DNA of 64,000 bases from Virgibacillus_R byunsanensis (GTDB lineage Bacteria > Bacillota > Bacilli > Bacillales > Amphibacillaceae), in NCBI RefSeq assembly GCF_042675965.1, contig NZ_JBHTKJ010000033.1, positions 1 through 64,000 on the forward strand. Reading direction: 5' to 3'. Numbering within the stretch: position 1 is the stretch's first letter; every line of letters begins with the position of its first letter. The translations under genes were made by a program, and so were the position numbers. The notes under the pieces are model-generated. The model was not told the origin of the DNA and made no database searches. It worked only from the letters and a program-made list of their open reading frames with translations. This document shows, one piece after another, positions 34,668 through 44,429 of this stretch.

Positions 34668-35930
34668 ATGTTTATGACACAGCCTAGTCCAAAAAAGGGT
34701 CGGGTTATTTATCATATTGATATGAACTGCTTCTATGCTTCTGTAGAAATGGCATACAATCAAGACTTAAAAGGAAAGCCGTTAGCCATTGCCGGAAATC
34801 CTGAGGAACGTAAAGGGATCATCGTTACAAGCAGCTATGAAGCTAGAGCAAAGGGTGTCAAAACAACCATGCCATTGTGGCAAGCTAGAAAACTATGTCC
34901 AGAGCTAATAGTAATGCGTCCAAATTTTGAAAGATATCGTACTGCTTCTAAGGAAATATTTAAAATCTTATCTGAAGTCACCCCCTACGTACAACCAGTT
35001 TCAATTGACGAGGGATATATGGATGTAACAGACAGTCAACAACATGGGAATCCAATAGAAACAGCATATTATTTACAAGAAAAAATAGTAAAAGAACTCG
35101 ACTTACCATGCAGCATCGGTATTGCACCAAATAAGTTTTTAGCAAAGATGGCTTCTGATATGAAAAAACCATTAGGAATAACCGTCTTACGCAAAAGAGA
35201 GTTGTCTCATAAGTTATGGCCACTTCCTGTTGGAGAAATGTATGGTGTTGGAGAAAAAACAGCAGCAAAATTAAATACAATTGAAGTTAACACAATAGGT
35301 AATCTTGCTAATAAAGATGTCTATCAGTTAAAACAATTGCTAGGAGTTAATGGAGAACGTTTGAAAAATAGGGCAAATGGTATTGACACAACACCAGTAG
35401 ACCCAGATGCAATATATGAATTTAAGAGTATTGGAAGTTCACAAACGTTACCACAGGATACAACTGATGAATTGGAAATTTCAAAACTTATGAATCAGCT
35501 TGCTGAGAGTGTTGATCGGCGGTTGAAACGTAAACAAGCAGTTGGACGTAGTGTGCAAATTACCATTCGATATCATAACCGAAGAACAATTACCCGTAGT
35601 AAAAAGGTAAATATGTATATAGAGAAAAAGTCAGACATACTTCATGTTGCAAATGAATTATTCCAAAAGCATTGGGACTTAGAACCTATTCGGTTATTAG
35701 GGATTACTGTACAGGATGTTGATGAAAAACAAAACATAGCTCATCAACTTAACTTATTTACCTATGAACAAGAAGCAAGTAAAGAGAAGTTGTATTCCGC
35801 TATTGATTCTTTATCGGAAAAGTATGGGAAGAACCCATTTATTCAATGGAATGAAAAGAATCTAGAAGAAAAGGAACAGCCAAGAACCAGCTTCCAAAAG
35901 GACTTTTTAGATGACTATAAACGGCCATAA
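34668..35930 (+). CDS. dinB: DNA polymerase IV (Y family)
   Basis: This 420-residue translesion polymerase has the catalytic core IYHIDMNCFYASVEMA with the metal-binding aspartate and SIDEGYMDVT with the Asp-Glu pair. SSYEARAKGVKTTMP is the family signature. A helix-hairpin-helix (about 180-215) and a little-finger domain follow. It is equivalent to B. subtilis YqjH (PolY1). Either ATG 34668 or ATG 34674 could be the start, with AAAGGGA upstream. A stem-loop at 35932-35961 follows. Confidence 0.94.
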   Translation: MFMTQPSPKKGRVIYHIDMNCFYASVEMAYNQDLKGKPLAIAGNPEERKGIIVTSSYEARAKGVKTTMPLWQARKLCPELIVMRPNFERYRTASKEIFKILSEVTPYVQPVSIDEGYMDVTDSQQHGNPIETAYYLQEKIVKELDLPCSIGIAPNKFLAKMASDMKKPLGITVLRKRELSHKLWPLPVGEMYGVGEKTAAKLNTIEVNTIGNLANKDVYQLKQLLGVNGERLKNRANGIDTTPVDPDAIYEFKSIGSSQTLPQDTTDELEISKLMNQLAESVDRRLKRKQAVGRSVQITIRYHNRRTITRSKKVNMYIEKKSDILHVANELFQKHWDLEPIRLLGITVQDVDEKQNIAHQLNLFTYEQEASKEKLYSAIDSLSEKYGKNPFIQWNEKNLEEKEQPRTSFQKDFLDDYKRP

Positions 35931-35931
35931 A

Positions 35932-35961
35932 ACAGCCTACACTATAAATGGTGTAGGCTGT
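35932..35961. terminator. Hairpin between dinB and the aldehyde dehydrogenase remnant
   Basis: A perfect 11-bp stem (ACAGCCTACAC / GTGTAGGCTGT) sits between two convergent genes. The T run is poor, so termination strength is uncertain. Confidence 0.65.
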
Positions 35962-35964
35962 TGC

Positions 35965-37339
35965 TTACTTCATTATTTTTTTTACTAGAGAGTGAGCTAT
36001 TTTGCTACCGGGATAGCGTAATGGAATATCAAATTTCGTGGTTTTTTTTATTATACTTTTTCTATGTGAGAAGGTATCAAAACTAGATTTACCATGATAT
36101 GATCCCATTCCACTACTTCCAACGCCATCAAATGGAAGATGAGGATTTGCAAAATGATAAAGCGTATCGTTTATACAACCTCCTCCAAATGATACGTTTT
36201 CCAGTTGTTGCTGATATTTCTCTTTCTCACCAAAATAATAGAGTGCGAGAGGTTTATCTCTACCCTTAAGTTCAGATATTACTTCATCTAGTTCCGTAAA
36301 GGTTAACACTGGTAAAATTGGACCAAAAATTTCTTCTTGCATAATTGGGTCACTCCAGGTGATATTTTCTAGTATCGTCGGTTCAAATGCTAGATTTTCT
36401 AAATCAGAATTACCACCATGGACAACTTTACCATTCGATACGAAACTGTTTAATCGATCAAAATGTCGGGTATTAATTATACGAACGTAGTCTTGATTCT
36501 GAAGTGGTTTTTTACTGTATAAATCCTTGATATATTTCTTCAACGCTTTAACTAACTTTGCTTTTACTTTCTCATGTACATATAGATAATCAGGCGCAAT
36601 ACAGGTCTGTCCTGCATTTGTAAGTTTCCCCCACACGATACGTTTTGCAGCTAAATCGATATTAGCATCTCTATTTATAATAGCAGGGCTTTTCCACCTA
36701 ACTCCAATGTAACTGGTGTTAAGTTTTTACTAGCTTCTCGCATAATTATTTTATCGACTTCTGTGCTTCCTGTGAAAAAGATATAATCAACGTGTTGATC
36801 AAGTAATTGTTGATTTACTTCTTTTGCACCTTGAAAACTGCAAAATAGGAAAGCTCAAACGTGTCATGAATCATATCTGCAAGCAAAGAAGAAGTTGATT
36901 GTGTATATTCAGATGGCTTTAAAACTACCGTATTACCTGCAGCTATTGCACCAATTACAGGGGCAATAGCTAATTGTAATGGATAATTCCATGGAGATAT
37001 AACCAATGTGACCCCATATGGTTCTTTATAAATATAATTTTTAGTCCCTTTATGGGTAATGGGAGAATCTACTTTTTCTGGGTCCATCCAGTCCTTTAGT
37101 TGCTTGACTGTGAAATCAATCTCAGTATAAAGTACGCCTAATTCTGTTGTTAGTGTTTCGTATGATGATTTATTCAAGTCATCTTTAAGTGCCTGATAGA
37201 TGTGTTGTTCAAACTTCTTAAGCATCGTTTTCAGTACCTTTAGTTGATTGATGCGGAAAGAATATTTTAATGTAGTACCATTGTGAAAGTATTGCCGTTG
37301 TTTGATCATTAATGCTTCTATTTGTTCCATTATAATCAC
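35965..37339 (-). pseudogene. Aldehyde dehydrogenase, broken by two frameshifts
   Basis: Read across three frames this is a full NAD(P)-dependent aldehyde dehydrogenase of about 457 residues, of the class 3-like type (B. subtilis YwdH-like). The N-terminal frame (37339-36815) has TLVISPWNYPLQLAIAP and GNTVVLKPSE. The middle (about 36838-36690) has YIFFTGSTEVDKII and TLELGGK. The last frame starts near WGKLTNAGQTC, with the catalytic cysteine, and runs to the stop at 35965. The breaks lie at short homopolymers: an A4 run at 36834-36837, and a T4 run at 36690-36693. At each, adding one base restores the family sequence. It may be a recent pseudogene or an assembly error. Confidence 0.88.
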
Positions 37340-37350
37340 TCCCTTAATGA

Positions 37351-38265
37351 TTATAGGGTTACCTTATAAAAATCAGAAGCAAGTTCTGTATTTGGAAAAA
37401 TATGACGTGCCTCATTTAATAATTGCTGGTTATCTTCTTTTTGATAACGGGAGGAAATATGTGTTAATACTAATTTTTTAACATTACTTTCTTTCGCAAA
37501 ATATGCGGCCTGGGTTGTCGTTGAATGAGAATATTGTTTTGCCATATCTTCTTTATCCTGATTAAATGTTGCCTCATGTACCAGAACATCCGAATGTTTA
37601 ACAAATGATTCATATTCGTGAGAGGCGCGCGTATCTCCAAGTATGGAAATAACTCGTCCTTTTTTATTAGGACCTACGAAATCCTCTCGTTGAATCTGCT
37701 GACCATCAACTGTTGTTACGGTCGGGTTATCTTTTATTTTTTGGTAAATTGGGCCAGGGTCAATACCAGCATCTTTTAACTTATCAACTAATAATTCACC
37801 AGCTTTATCTTTTTCTACAATCCGAAATCCATAGCTTTGTATACCATGGTCAAGTGTTCTGCAATTAACAGAAATGGTTTCGTCCTCATATAATTGACCT
37901 GCTGTTATTTCAATAATAGACAAGGGATATAACAAGTGTGTTCCACTTACTTTAAGACTAGTATTAATATATTCTTTTATACCAGGTGGACCATATACAG
38001 TTAATAAATCATCACCACCTTGAAATGAACGACTGCTTAATAGTCCTGGTAGACCAAAGATATGATCACCATGCATATGTGTAATAAAAATTTTATTTAT
38101 TTTTCTTGGTTTGATAGAAGTGTGCAGGATTTGATGTTGTGTTGATTCACCACAATCAAATAACCATATACTATTTTTTTCTTGTAATAACGTGAGAGCA
38201 ATAGCTGATACATTTCGTTCTTTAGAAGGTATTCCTGACCCAGTGCCAAGAAAGATTAATTCCAT
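37351..38265 (-). CDS. rnz: Ribonuclease Z
   Basis: This 304-residue metallo-beta-lactamase endonuclease trims the 3' end of tRNA precursors lacking an encoded CCA. The zinc motif HMHGDH places H63, H65, D67 and H68. SFQGGDDLLTVYGPPG and the late THISSRYQ are typical of the short bacterial form. It is first in B. subtilis order after polymerase IV, as here (yqjK). namA overlaps closely, ending 1 nt before its start. Confidence 0.95.
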   Translation of the reverse strand: MELIFLGTGSGIPSKERNVSAIALTLLQEKNSIWLFDCGESTQHQILHTSIKPRKINKIFITHMHGDHIFGLPGLLSSRSFQGGDDLLTVYGPPGIKEYINTSLKVSGTHLLYPLSIIEITAGQLYEDETISVNCRTLDHGIQSYGFRIVEKDKAGELLVDKLKDAGIDPGPIYQKIKDNPTVTTVDGQQIQREDFVGPNKKGRVISILGDTRASHEYESFVKHSDVLVHEATFNQDKEDMAKQYSHSTTTQAAYFAKESNVKKLVLTHISSRYQKEDNQQLLNEARHIFPNTELASDFYKVTL

Positions 38266-38266
38266 A

Positions 38267-39283
38267 TTAGTTCCATCCTCGTTTATATTGTGTCGGAGCC
38301 TCTATGTTATGACCTAGCTCATCTGCGACCGTTTTCGCCCAATATGGATTACGTAATAATGCTCGTCCGATAAATACAAGATCAGCGCGGTCATTTTGTA
38401 TGATTTCCTCTGCTTGTAAACCGTTCGTTATTAAACCGACTGCACCTGTATTTATTGCTGCTTCCTGTTTTATCGTATCACACCGCTTTATTTGATAACC
38501 TGGGTATGGCGAAATAGCAACTGGTACAACACCACCTGAACTACAATCAATTAAGTCTACTCCTTGTTTTTTCATTTGTGTTGCCACATAAATAAGATCT
38601 TCTAATTTGTTGCCTTGTTTATGATACTCATCGGTTGATATACGTACAAATACGGGACCATCCCACACTTTTTTAACTGAACCGATTACTTCAGATAAGA
38701 AGCGATAGCGGTTTTCTAAAGTTTGGCCATACTGATCTGTACGTTTATTTGTTAATGGGGAGAGGAATTGATTAATCAAGTAACCATGAGCTGCATGAAT
38801 TTCTATAATATCAAATCCTGCCTCTTTTGCTCGTCTAGCTCCATTTTTAAAAGCTTCTAGAGTCGTTTCAATATCTTTTATGGTCATTTCTGCAGGTACC
38901 TTAAACGATTCATTGAAAGCAGTTGCGGATGGTGCATAAATAGTCGAGTCTAATTGAGCTTTTCTGCCGGCATGTGCCAGTTGAAGAGCTGACTTTGCAC
39001 CATATGTGTGTATCTGTTCATTTAGTTTTTTTAACCCAGAAATCTGGTCATCATTCCAAATGCCAAGGTCTTGTGGAGAAATACGTCCTTCAGGCTGAAC
39101 AGCTGAGGCTTCTGTCATAACTAACCCAACTCCTCCAACCGCACGTGATGTATAGTGGGTCATATGAAAGGGAGTAACTTTTCCATCTTCATTCATACAA
39201 GAGTACATACACATAGGTGACATAACAATACGATTCTTTAGTGAAACGCCTTTATAGTTGATTGTTGAAAATAGTTTTGTCAT
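38267..39283 (-). CDS. namA: NADPH dehydrogenase, old yellow enzyme family (NamA/YqjM)
   Basis: This 338-residue FMN enzyme reduces activated C=C bonds with NADPH. It aligns along its length with B. subtilis YqjM: the cysteine in MSPMCMYS, the HxxH pair in EIHAAHGYL, and the substrate arginine near the C terminus (YKRGW). AAAGGAGATTT precedes the ATG. It lies between rnz and the glycerophosphodiesterase on the minus strand, with almost no gaps, so the three form an operon. Confidence 0.94.
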   Translation of the reverse strand: MTKLFSTINYKGVSLKNRIVMSPMCMYSCMNEDGKVTPFHMTHYTSRAVGGVGLVMTEASAVQPEGRISPQDLGIWNDDQISGLKKLNEQIHTYGAKSALQLAHAGRKAQLDSTIYAPSATAFNESFKVPAEMTIKDIETTLEAFKNGARRAKEAGFDIIEIHAAHGYLINQFLSPLTNKRTDQYGQTLENRYRFLSEVIGSVKKVWDGPVFVRISTDEYHKQGNKLEDLIYVATQMKKQGVDLIDCSSGGVVPVAISPYPGYQIKRCDTIKQEAAINTGAVGLITNGLQAEEIIQNDRADLVFIGRALLRNPYWAKTVADELGHNIEAPTQYKRGWN

Positions 39284-39284
39284 G

Positions 39285-40043
39285 TTAAAAATCTCCTTTT
39301 AATGAATTTTTGTACATAAATAGTTCACGGTACTGTAGTGCTTTGTGTGGTACGTCAGTAAAAATACTATCACATCCACTTGTAAAACTTTGCATAATAT
39401 GTGTTAATCTATTAACTGTATAGACTCTTATTATCATATCTTCTCGATGACACTGTTCAACGAGTTGCGGACTAAGTAAACGATATTTTATATGAATGGC
39501 AGATGCGCCCAGTTCTTTTGCGTAGGAGACTAGATTATGCTTTTTTTTAGATACTAATAAAGCAACACCCATAGTATTTCGAAAAAACTCCATTCGCCTA
39601 ACACTGGTTGGATTAAACGTTGAGAGTGTGGTTTGTTTAGCTATCTGATAATAATTTACCATGTCGTATACAATTGATTCTAAGTTCTCATAATCTATTT
39701 TATTATTTTTAAGCTCAATATTTAAATATAACGACTTATCCTGTGCCCATTGTAGAAATTCTTCAAGCGTAAGAATGGTTGTTCCGGCAAATTTACTATT
39801 GAACCATGATCCAGCATCCAGTTGTTTTAATTGGTCATATGTATAATCTTTTATATAACCAGTGCCATTAGTCGTTCGGTTAACGAGCTCATCATGAATT
39901 AACACTGGAATATTGTCCTTCGTTAAATGGACATCGGTTTCAATCCCTTCAGCATCCAATCGATAGGCAAGTTTAAAGGCAGGCATCGTATTTTCAGGAG
40001 CAAGCTTACTAGCTCCACGATGAGCTATAATTTTTGTATTCAA
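39285..40043 (-). CDS. Glycerophosphodiester phosphodiesterase
   Basis: This protein of about 252 residues has the GDPD TIM barrel. It begins IIAHRGASKLAPENTMPAF, with the catalytic histidine and Arg, then EGIETDVHLTKDNIPVLIHDE and INIELK-type metal ligands (LNIELKNNK). It hydrolyses glycerophosphodiesters from lipid turnover to glycerol 3-phosphate. No signal peptide is present, so it acts in the cytoplasm. I prefer the TTG at 40043, with AGAGGTG 6 nt upstream; the GTG at 40052 is part of that ribosome site. Confidence 0.88.
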   Translation of the reverse strand: MNTKIIAHRGASKLAPENTMPAFKLAYRLDAEGIETDVHLTKDNIPVLIHDELVNRTTNGTGYIKDYTYDQLKQLDAGSWFNSKFAGTTILTLEEFLQWAQDKSLYLNIELKNNKIDYENLESIVYDMVNYYQIAKQTTLSTFNPTSVRRMEFFRNTMGVALLVSKKKHNLVSYAKELGASAIHIKYRLLSPQLVEQCHREDMIIRVYTVNRLTHIMQSFTSGCDSIFTDVPHKALQYRELFMYKNSLKGDF

Positions 40044-40112
40044 TAGTTTCACCTCTTTATTTGATTGTGTTTTATTTTCAAAAAAAAGTCAATTTACATA
40101 GGAGGAATTCAT

Positions 40113-41738
40113 ATGAAAAGCTGGCAAACAAAAGAAGAATTAACCGATTTATTGTGTACACTTGTTCATCAACAAAGTGTAACTGGGAGTAATGCAGAAA
40201 TAGCAATAGCAGAATATCTTTATCACTTATTAGCACAAAAGGAATATTTTCAAACAAATCCATCTTATTTAAACCTTCATCCCTTAGATGATGGGAGGCG
40301 TCTGTTAACTGGATTAGTAAAAGGGGAAAATAATACCAAAGAAACAGTCATTCTATTAAGTCATTTTGATGTAGTTGGTGTCGAGGACTATGGCTCATTA
40401 CAGAATCTTGCTTTTTATCCTAAAGAACTTACGAAAGAAATGGAAGAAATTAAGGAAGAATTGCCAAAGTCTGTACAAGCGGATTTAGAAGCAGATACTT
40501 GGCTGTTTGGACGAGGTACGATGGATATGAAAGCGGGGATAGCATTGCATTTATCCATGATCGAAAGAGCGATCGAAGGGGAATTCGATGGCAATATCTT
40601 GTTCGTAACTGTTCCAGATGAGGAAGCTAATTCACAAGGGATGCTTGCAGCTCTACCAGTATTAAATAAACTTAAAGAGGATGAGAATTTAATCTTTAAT
40701 GCTTGTTTAAACGGTGAACCCATGTTTAGTAAATATCCTCAAGACCCAGCCTATTATGTATACGCTGGATCAATCGGTAAGGTATTACCAGGCTTTTATT
40801 GCTATGGAAAAGAATCACACGTAGGAGAACCATTTGCAGGAATAAATCCAAATTTAATGGTTAGTTTTTTATCACAACAACTTGAATTAAATGACTCATT
40901 TATTGAAAAAATAGGTGATGAGGTAACTCCTCCACCAGTGAGCCTGATGCAGCGGGATTTAAAAGAAGAATACTCGGTACAAACACCACATGCAGCCATT
41001 TCCATGTATAACGTCTTATATTTGAAACAAACGTTTAAGGCGTTAAATGAAAAATTGTTGACAGGGGCTCAACATGCAGCAAGGGAGATTGAAAATTACA
41101 TTCAAGAAAAAGCTTCTAAATTCGCAATTGTTGCATCCGATTTTTCGATGCCCACATCTTCAGTGAACGTTATGATGTACGATGACTTATATCAAGAGGC
41201 TGTAAACCGGTATGGGGAACAAGAAATAAATCGTCGGCAGAATTTATTAGTCAGTCAACGAGATAAGGGGGATCGGGACTTTTCAACCTTGCTTGTACAG
41301 GAATTAGCAGCTATGTGTAAAGATTTGACACCAATGATTGTATTATTTTACAGTCCACCCTTTTATCCGGCTGTTTCCTCATATGACGATCCCTATATCA
41401 AGAATGTGATGGATCATGTGAAAAAATATACGAAAGACAATTATCAAGTTGATTTAACAGTCTCTGAATTTTTTACAGGGTTATCAGATTTAAGTTATTT
41501 AGGGCCAGTTGCATCGAAAAGTAAATTACAGCAACTTACAACTAATATGCCCCTGCAAAATAATGGGTTTGATTTTCCAGAAAATATTATGGAACAACTT
41601 ACCATGCCTGTTTTAAATATTGGACCGTTAGGAAAGGATCCTCATCAATGGACAGAACGGTTGGAGTTAACATACAGCTTTGAGTATTTACCATCAATAT
41701 TGAATGAAACAATCCATCAGTTGTTAATGAAAAAATAA
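40113..41738 (+). CDS. yqjN: M20 family metallohydrolase (RocB/YqjN-like)
   Basis: This 541-residue protein has the M20 metal-site stretches LLSHFDVVGV, GRGTMDMKAGIALH and VPDEEANSQGM. Length and sequence match the RocB-like group; B. subtilis has yqjN at this place. RocB is linked to arginine use, but the substrate of YqjN is not known to me. GGAGGAATTC lies 3 nt before the ATG at 40113; an upstream frame to 40065 overlaps the divergent promoter region. Confidence 0.87.
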   Translation: MKSWQTKEELTDLLCTLVHQQSVTGSNAEIAIAEYLYHLLAQKEYFQTNPSYLNLHPLDDGRRLLTGLVKGENNTKETVILLSHFDVVGVEDYGSLQNLAFYPKELTKEMEEIKEELPKSVQADLEADTWLFGRGTMDMKAGIALHLSMIERAIEGEFDGNILFVTVPDEEANSQGMLAALPVLNKLKEDENLIFNACLNGEPMFSKYPQDPAYYVYAGSIGKVLPGFYCYGKESHVGEPFAGINPNLMVSFLSQQLELNDSFIEKIGDEVTPPPVSLMQRDLKEEYSVQTPHAAISMYNVLYLKQTFKALNEKLLTGAQHAAREIENYIQEKASKFAIVASDFSMPTSSVNVMMYDDLYQEAVNRYGEQEINRRQNLLVSQRDKGDRDFSTLLVQELAAMCKDLTPMIVLFYSPPFYPAVSSYDDPYIKNVMDHVKKYTKDNYQVDLTVSEFFTGLSDLSYLGPVASKSKLQQLTTNMPLQNNGFDFPENIMEQLTMPVLNIGPLGKDPHQWTERLELTYSFEYLPSILNETIHQLLMKK

Positions 41739-41822
41739 TAACTACAATGTGACTTTTTCCCTCAAAAAGGGTAGAATAGAGAGGTAACTGAATGATCATT
41801 CATTTTTGGGGGACTTTTAATA

Positions 41823-42785
41823 ATGATAGGAATAAATAAAAAAGTAAGTCAAATAACTGTACCAACACCTTTTGCTGTTGGAGATACACACGTATATCTT
41901 TTAGAAGGAGATATGCTTACATTAGTGGATGCCGGTGTTAAAACGAAAGAGGCGTGGGAAGCTTGTAAAACTCAGTTAAAAGAATTAGGGTACTTTCCAA
42001 GTGATATTGAACAAATTATCTTAACACATCATCATCCCGATCATATTGGTTTAGTTGATCAGTTTCCACGTGTAGAATCTATTGTTGCGCATAAACATGT
42101 CGATTTGTGGTTAACACGAAATGAACCGTTTTTTCAGCACTATGAACAGTTTTTCAAGGATTTCTTTATAGCATCCGGTGTCCCAGAACGATTCAACAAA
42201 ATTCTGGGGGATTTACGTACTCCCTTACATTTTGCAAGTGAGGGAAGGTTAACTTCAGTAATAAGTGAAGGAGATGTATTACCAGGTCATGAAGATTGGC
42301 AAGTGATCGAAACAAAGGGGCATGCACAAAGTCATTTATCTTTTTTTCGAAAAAGCGATGGGGCTTTTATTGGTGGAGATCATTTATTACACCATATTTC
42401 TCCAAATCCATTACTTGAACCACCACACGATGGTGAGAAGGAGCGAGCCAAACCACTTTTACAGTACAGAGATAATTTACAAAAATGTGCAAATTTAGGA
42501 ATTAAAACGGTATATCCTGGACATGGTGATGTTTTTACAAATGTAGAGGAGATTATACCGGTACGACTAAAAAAACAAGAAGAACGCGCCAATAAAGTTC
42601 GGTTACTCCTGCAAGAAAAAGCACAAACACCTTTTGAAATATGCCAGCAAATCTTTCCTAAGCATTATGAAAAACAGCTTGAGTTAACTATGTCTGAAAC
42701 CATTGGACAGTTGGATTTTCTTGAAGATCAAGTCGCTGCAGGGAAAACAATTAAAGACGGAATTTTATACTATCATGCAATCTAA
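41823..42785 (+). CDS. yqjP: MBL-fold metallohydrolase (YqjP)
   Basis: This 320-residue hydrolase has the zinc motif THHHPDHIG (H69, H71, D73, H74) and further ligands in TKGHAQSHLS and IGGDHLLH. The C-terminal helical extension (about 235-320) is typical of the YqjP group. The substrate is unknown. GGGGGACTTT precedes the ATG. It overlaps yqjQ by 11 nt. Confidence 0.88.
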   Translation: MIGINKKVSQITVPTPFAVGDTHVYLLEGDMLTLVDAGVKTKEAWEACKTQLKELGYFPSDIEQIILTHHHPDHIGLVDQFPRVESIVAHKHVDLWLTRNEPFFQHYEQFFKDFFIASGVPERFNKILGDLRTPLHFASEGRLTSVISEGDVLPGHEDWQVIETKGHAQSHLSFFRKSDGAFIGGDHLLHHISPNPLLEPPHDGEKERAKPLLQYRDNLQKCANLGIKTVYPGHGDVFTNVEEIIPVRLKKQEERANKVRLLLQEKAQTPFEICQQIFPKHYEKQLELTMSETIGQLDFLEDQVAAGKTIKDGILYYHAI

Positions 42786-43569
42786 TTTAGTAAACAAAAA
42801 GATAATTGTTACTGGTGCTTCAAGTGGTATTGGTGAAAGAATTGTATGGCACATAGCTAAAAATGGCGGAATACCTGTTATGCTAGCTCGTTCCGTTGAT
42901 AAGTTAAAAAGCTTACAACAAGTAATAGATGAAACGTTTCGTACAACCAGTTTTGTGTACCAAGTGGATTTACAGAATGAAAATGAACTAACTACTGTTA
43001 TGAAACAAATAGTGACTGAACATGAACAAGTGCATGGATTAATTAATAATGCCGGTGTTGGTGTATTTGATTATATTAAAGATATGCAATGGCAGGATGT
43101 GGAGCGTATGTTTCAACTGAATGTTTTTGCATTAATGCGTGGAACGCAGCAGCTGTTACCTCATTTCTTGAAACATCAAGAGGGGCACATTGTAAATATT
43201 GCGTCACAAGCGGGAAAAATTGCTACTCCAAAATCTGCCGTATATGCATCCTCAAAGCATGCAGTACTAGGATTTACTAATGCTCTAAGATTAGAAATAA
43301 ATAGTGATAATGTTTATGTTACAGCGGTTAATTTAGGCCCAGTTCGAACAAACTTTTTTGCAACTGCAGACCCAGAAGGAGATTACCAGAAAAATATTGA
43401 CCGCTATATGCTCGATGCGGATCATGTAGGTAAAAAAATAGTTTTCCATTTATTCACCCGTAAACGAGAAATCAACTTACCATGGTGGATGGAGCTAGGA
43501 AGCAAGTTTTATCAGCTGTTTCCTAAAGGATTTGAATGGATATTAAACAAGCAATTTAAAAGAAAATAA
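42775..43569 (+). CDS. yqjQ: Short-chain dehydrogenase/reductase (YqjQ)
   Basis: This 264-residue SDR has the cofactor motif TGASSGIG (about 14-21), NNAGVG, and the catalytic tyrosine-lysine pair in YASSKHAVLG. A basic, hydrophobic C-terminal tail (FYQLFPKGFEWILNKQFKRK) might touch the membrane. The substrate is unknown. The ATG at 42775 lies inside the end of yqjP and gives the family N terminus; a longer frame from 42703 would fully overlap yqjP codons. Confidence 0.9.
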   Translation: MQSNLVNKKIIVTGASSGIGERIVWHIAKNGGIPVMLARSVDKLKSLQQVIDETFRTTSFVYQVDLQNENELTTVMKQIVTEHEQVHGLINNAGVGVFDYIKDMQWQDVERMFQLNVFALMRGTQQLLPHFLKHQEGHIVNIASQAGKIATPKSAVYASSKHAVLGFTNALRLEINSDNVYVTAVNLGPVRTNFFATADPEGDYQKNIDRYMLDADHVGKKIVFHLFTRKREINLPWWMELGSKFYQLFPKGFEWILNKQFKRK

Positions 43570-43705
43570 CGAAATGTTTAGTTGATGCCTATACCATCTA
43601 AGAAAAAGTGGCATATAAAACTTACTTTTCTATGCCACCATTCTCTTAGCAAATTCGATTATAGCTATAGAAGGATAGAACCGTTTGATTAAACTAATAA
43701 ATATA

Positions 43706-44418
43706 GGCTGTTTTCGTAAAGATTGTTGTTTTTGTCACAATAGGTATAAACTGCGACGTAACTTTAGGCTTATTTCTAAGAACGCGTGCTATTGCCGCCG
43801 TCAGGGATCGCTACGGGCGGATGCTTTCCGCGGGCACGGCTTCAGCCTCCGAAGCGGAAAACCACCGCTTCGGTGTCTTCAGACACGTGCTGTTCCCGCA
43901 GAAGTCACCGCCCTCCGCTCACCCTGACTGGTAAGGGGTTCTATTAATACTAATACAGTCCCACGACAGTAACAGAAATAACAGCGGAGGAAATACACGT
44001 AGACTCCTTGAAAATACAAACCGATTTTCTGCGTGCGATGTCTAGCTATGTAGCTTTCCTTATCCTGTGGGAGCAGAGGCCTAGGAGGCTGTCCGACGAA
44101 GTGAAATTGCCGAATATTTATTCAAAATATGGTGGATTATACATTAATAATTCAGTGTGAATGCATATATATTCACAGAAATTATTCCATCGGACAGCCT
44201 CCTAGTTGAGACCCCGCAGAGCGTTAGCTCGAGGAGGCTCATCAGCCGCCCGCGGGTAGAAGACACTGCGCAGTGAAACGAAGCAGATGTCGCACTTGTA
44301 CCCGGATGGGTGAAAGCGAAGTGTATTTCCGTAGCGGTAGGTTAACCGTCACATCAAGTTACGTCGCATTTTATATCAACTATGAAGATGTAAAAGCAAC
44401 AATGCGTGCGAAACAGCC
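43706..44418. repeat. R1 dispersed repeat, copy 3
   Basis: This 713-bp gene-free element begins GGCTGTTTTCGTA and ends GTGCGAAACAGCC. It runs in the same direction as copy 2 and is about 85-90% similar to it. It contains the same 125-bp nested unit at 44081-44205 and a single insert of about 64 bp (44002-44065) where copy 2 has two inverted ones. A strong hairpin CCGAAGCGG / CCGCTTCGG sits at about 43847-43872. Positions 43570-43705 hold nothing I can assign. Confidence 0.85.
44085..44201. mobile_element. 117-bp MITE-like element nested in R1 copy 3
   Basis: It is base-for-base the same as 34312-34428, including the CTAG on both sides. The identity exceeds that of the surrounding R1 copies. 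Confidence 0.8.
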
Positions 44419-44429
44419 TAAATTTAAGA

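Noticed and set aside
43685..43927. Frame of 80 codons crossing the left end of R1 copy 3
   Set aside because: It begins outside the repeat and runs into it by chance; no protein family is recognised.
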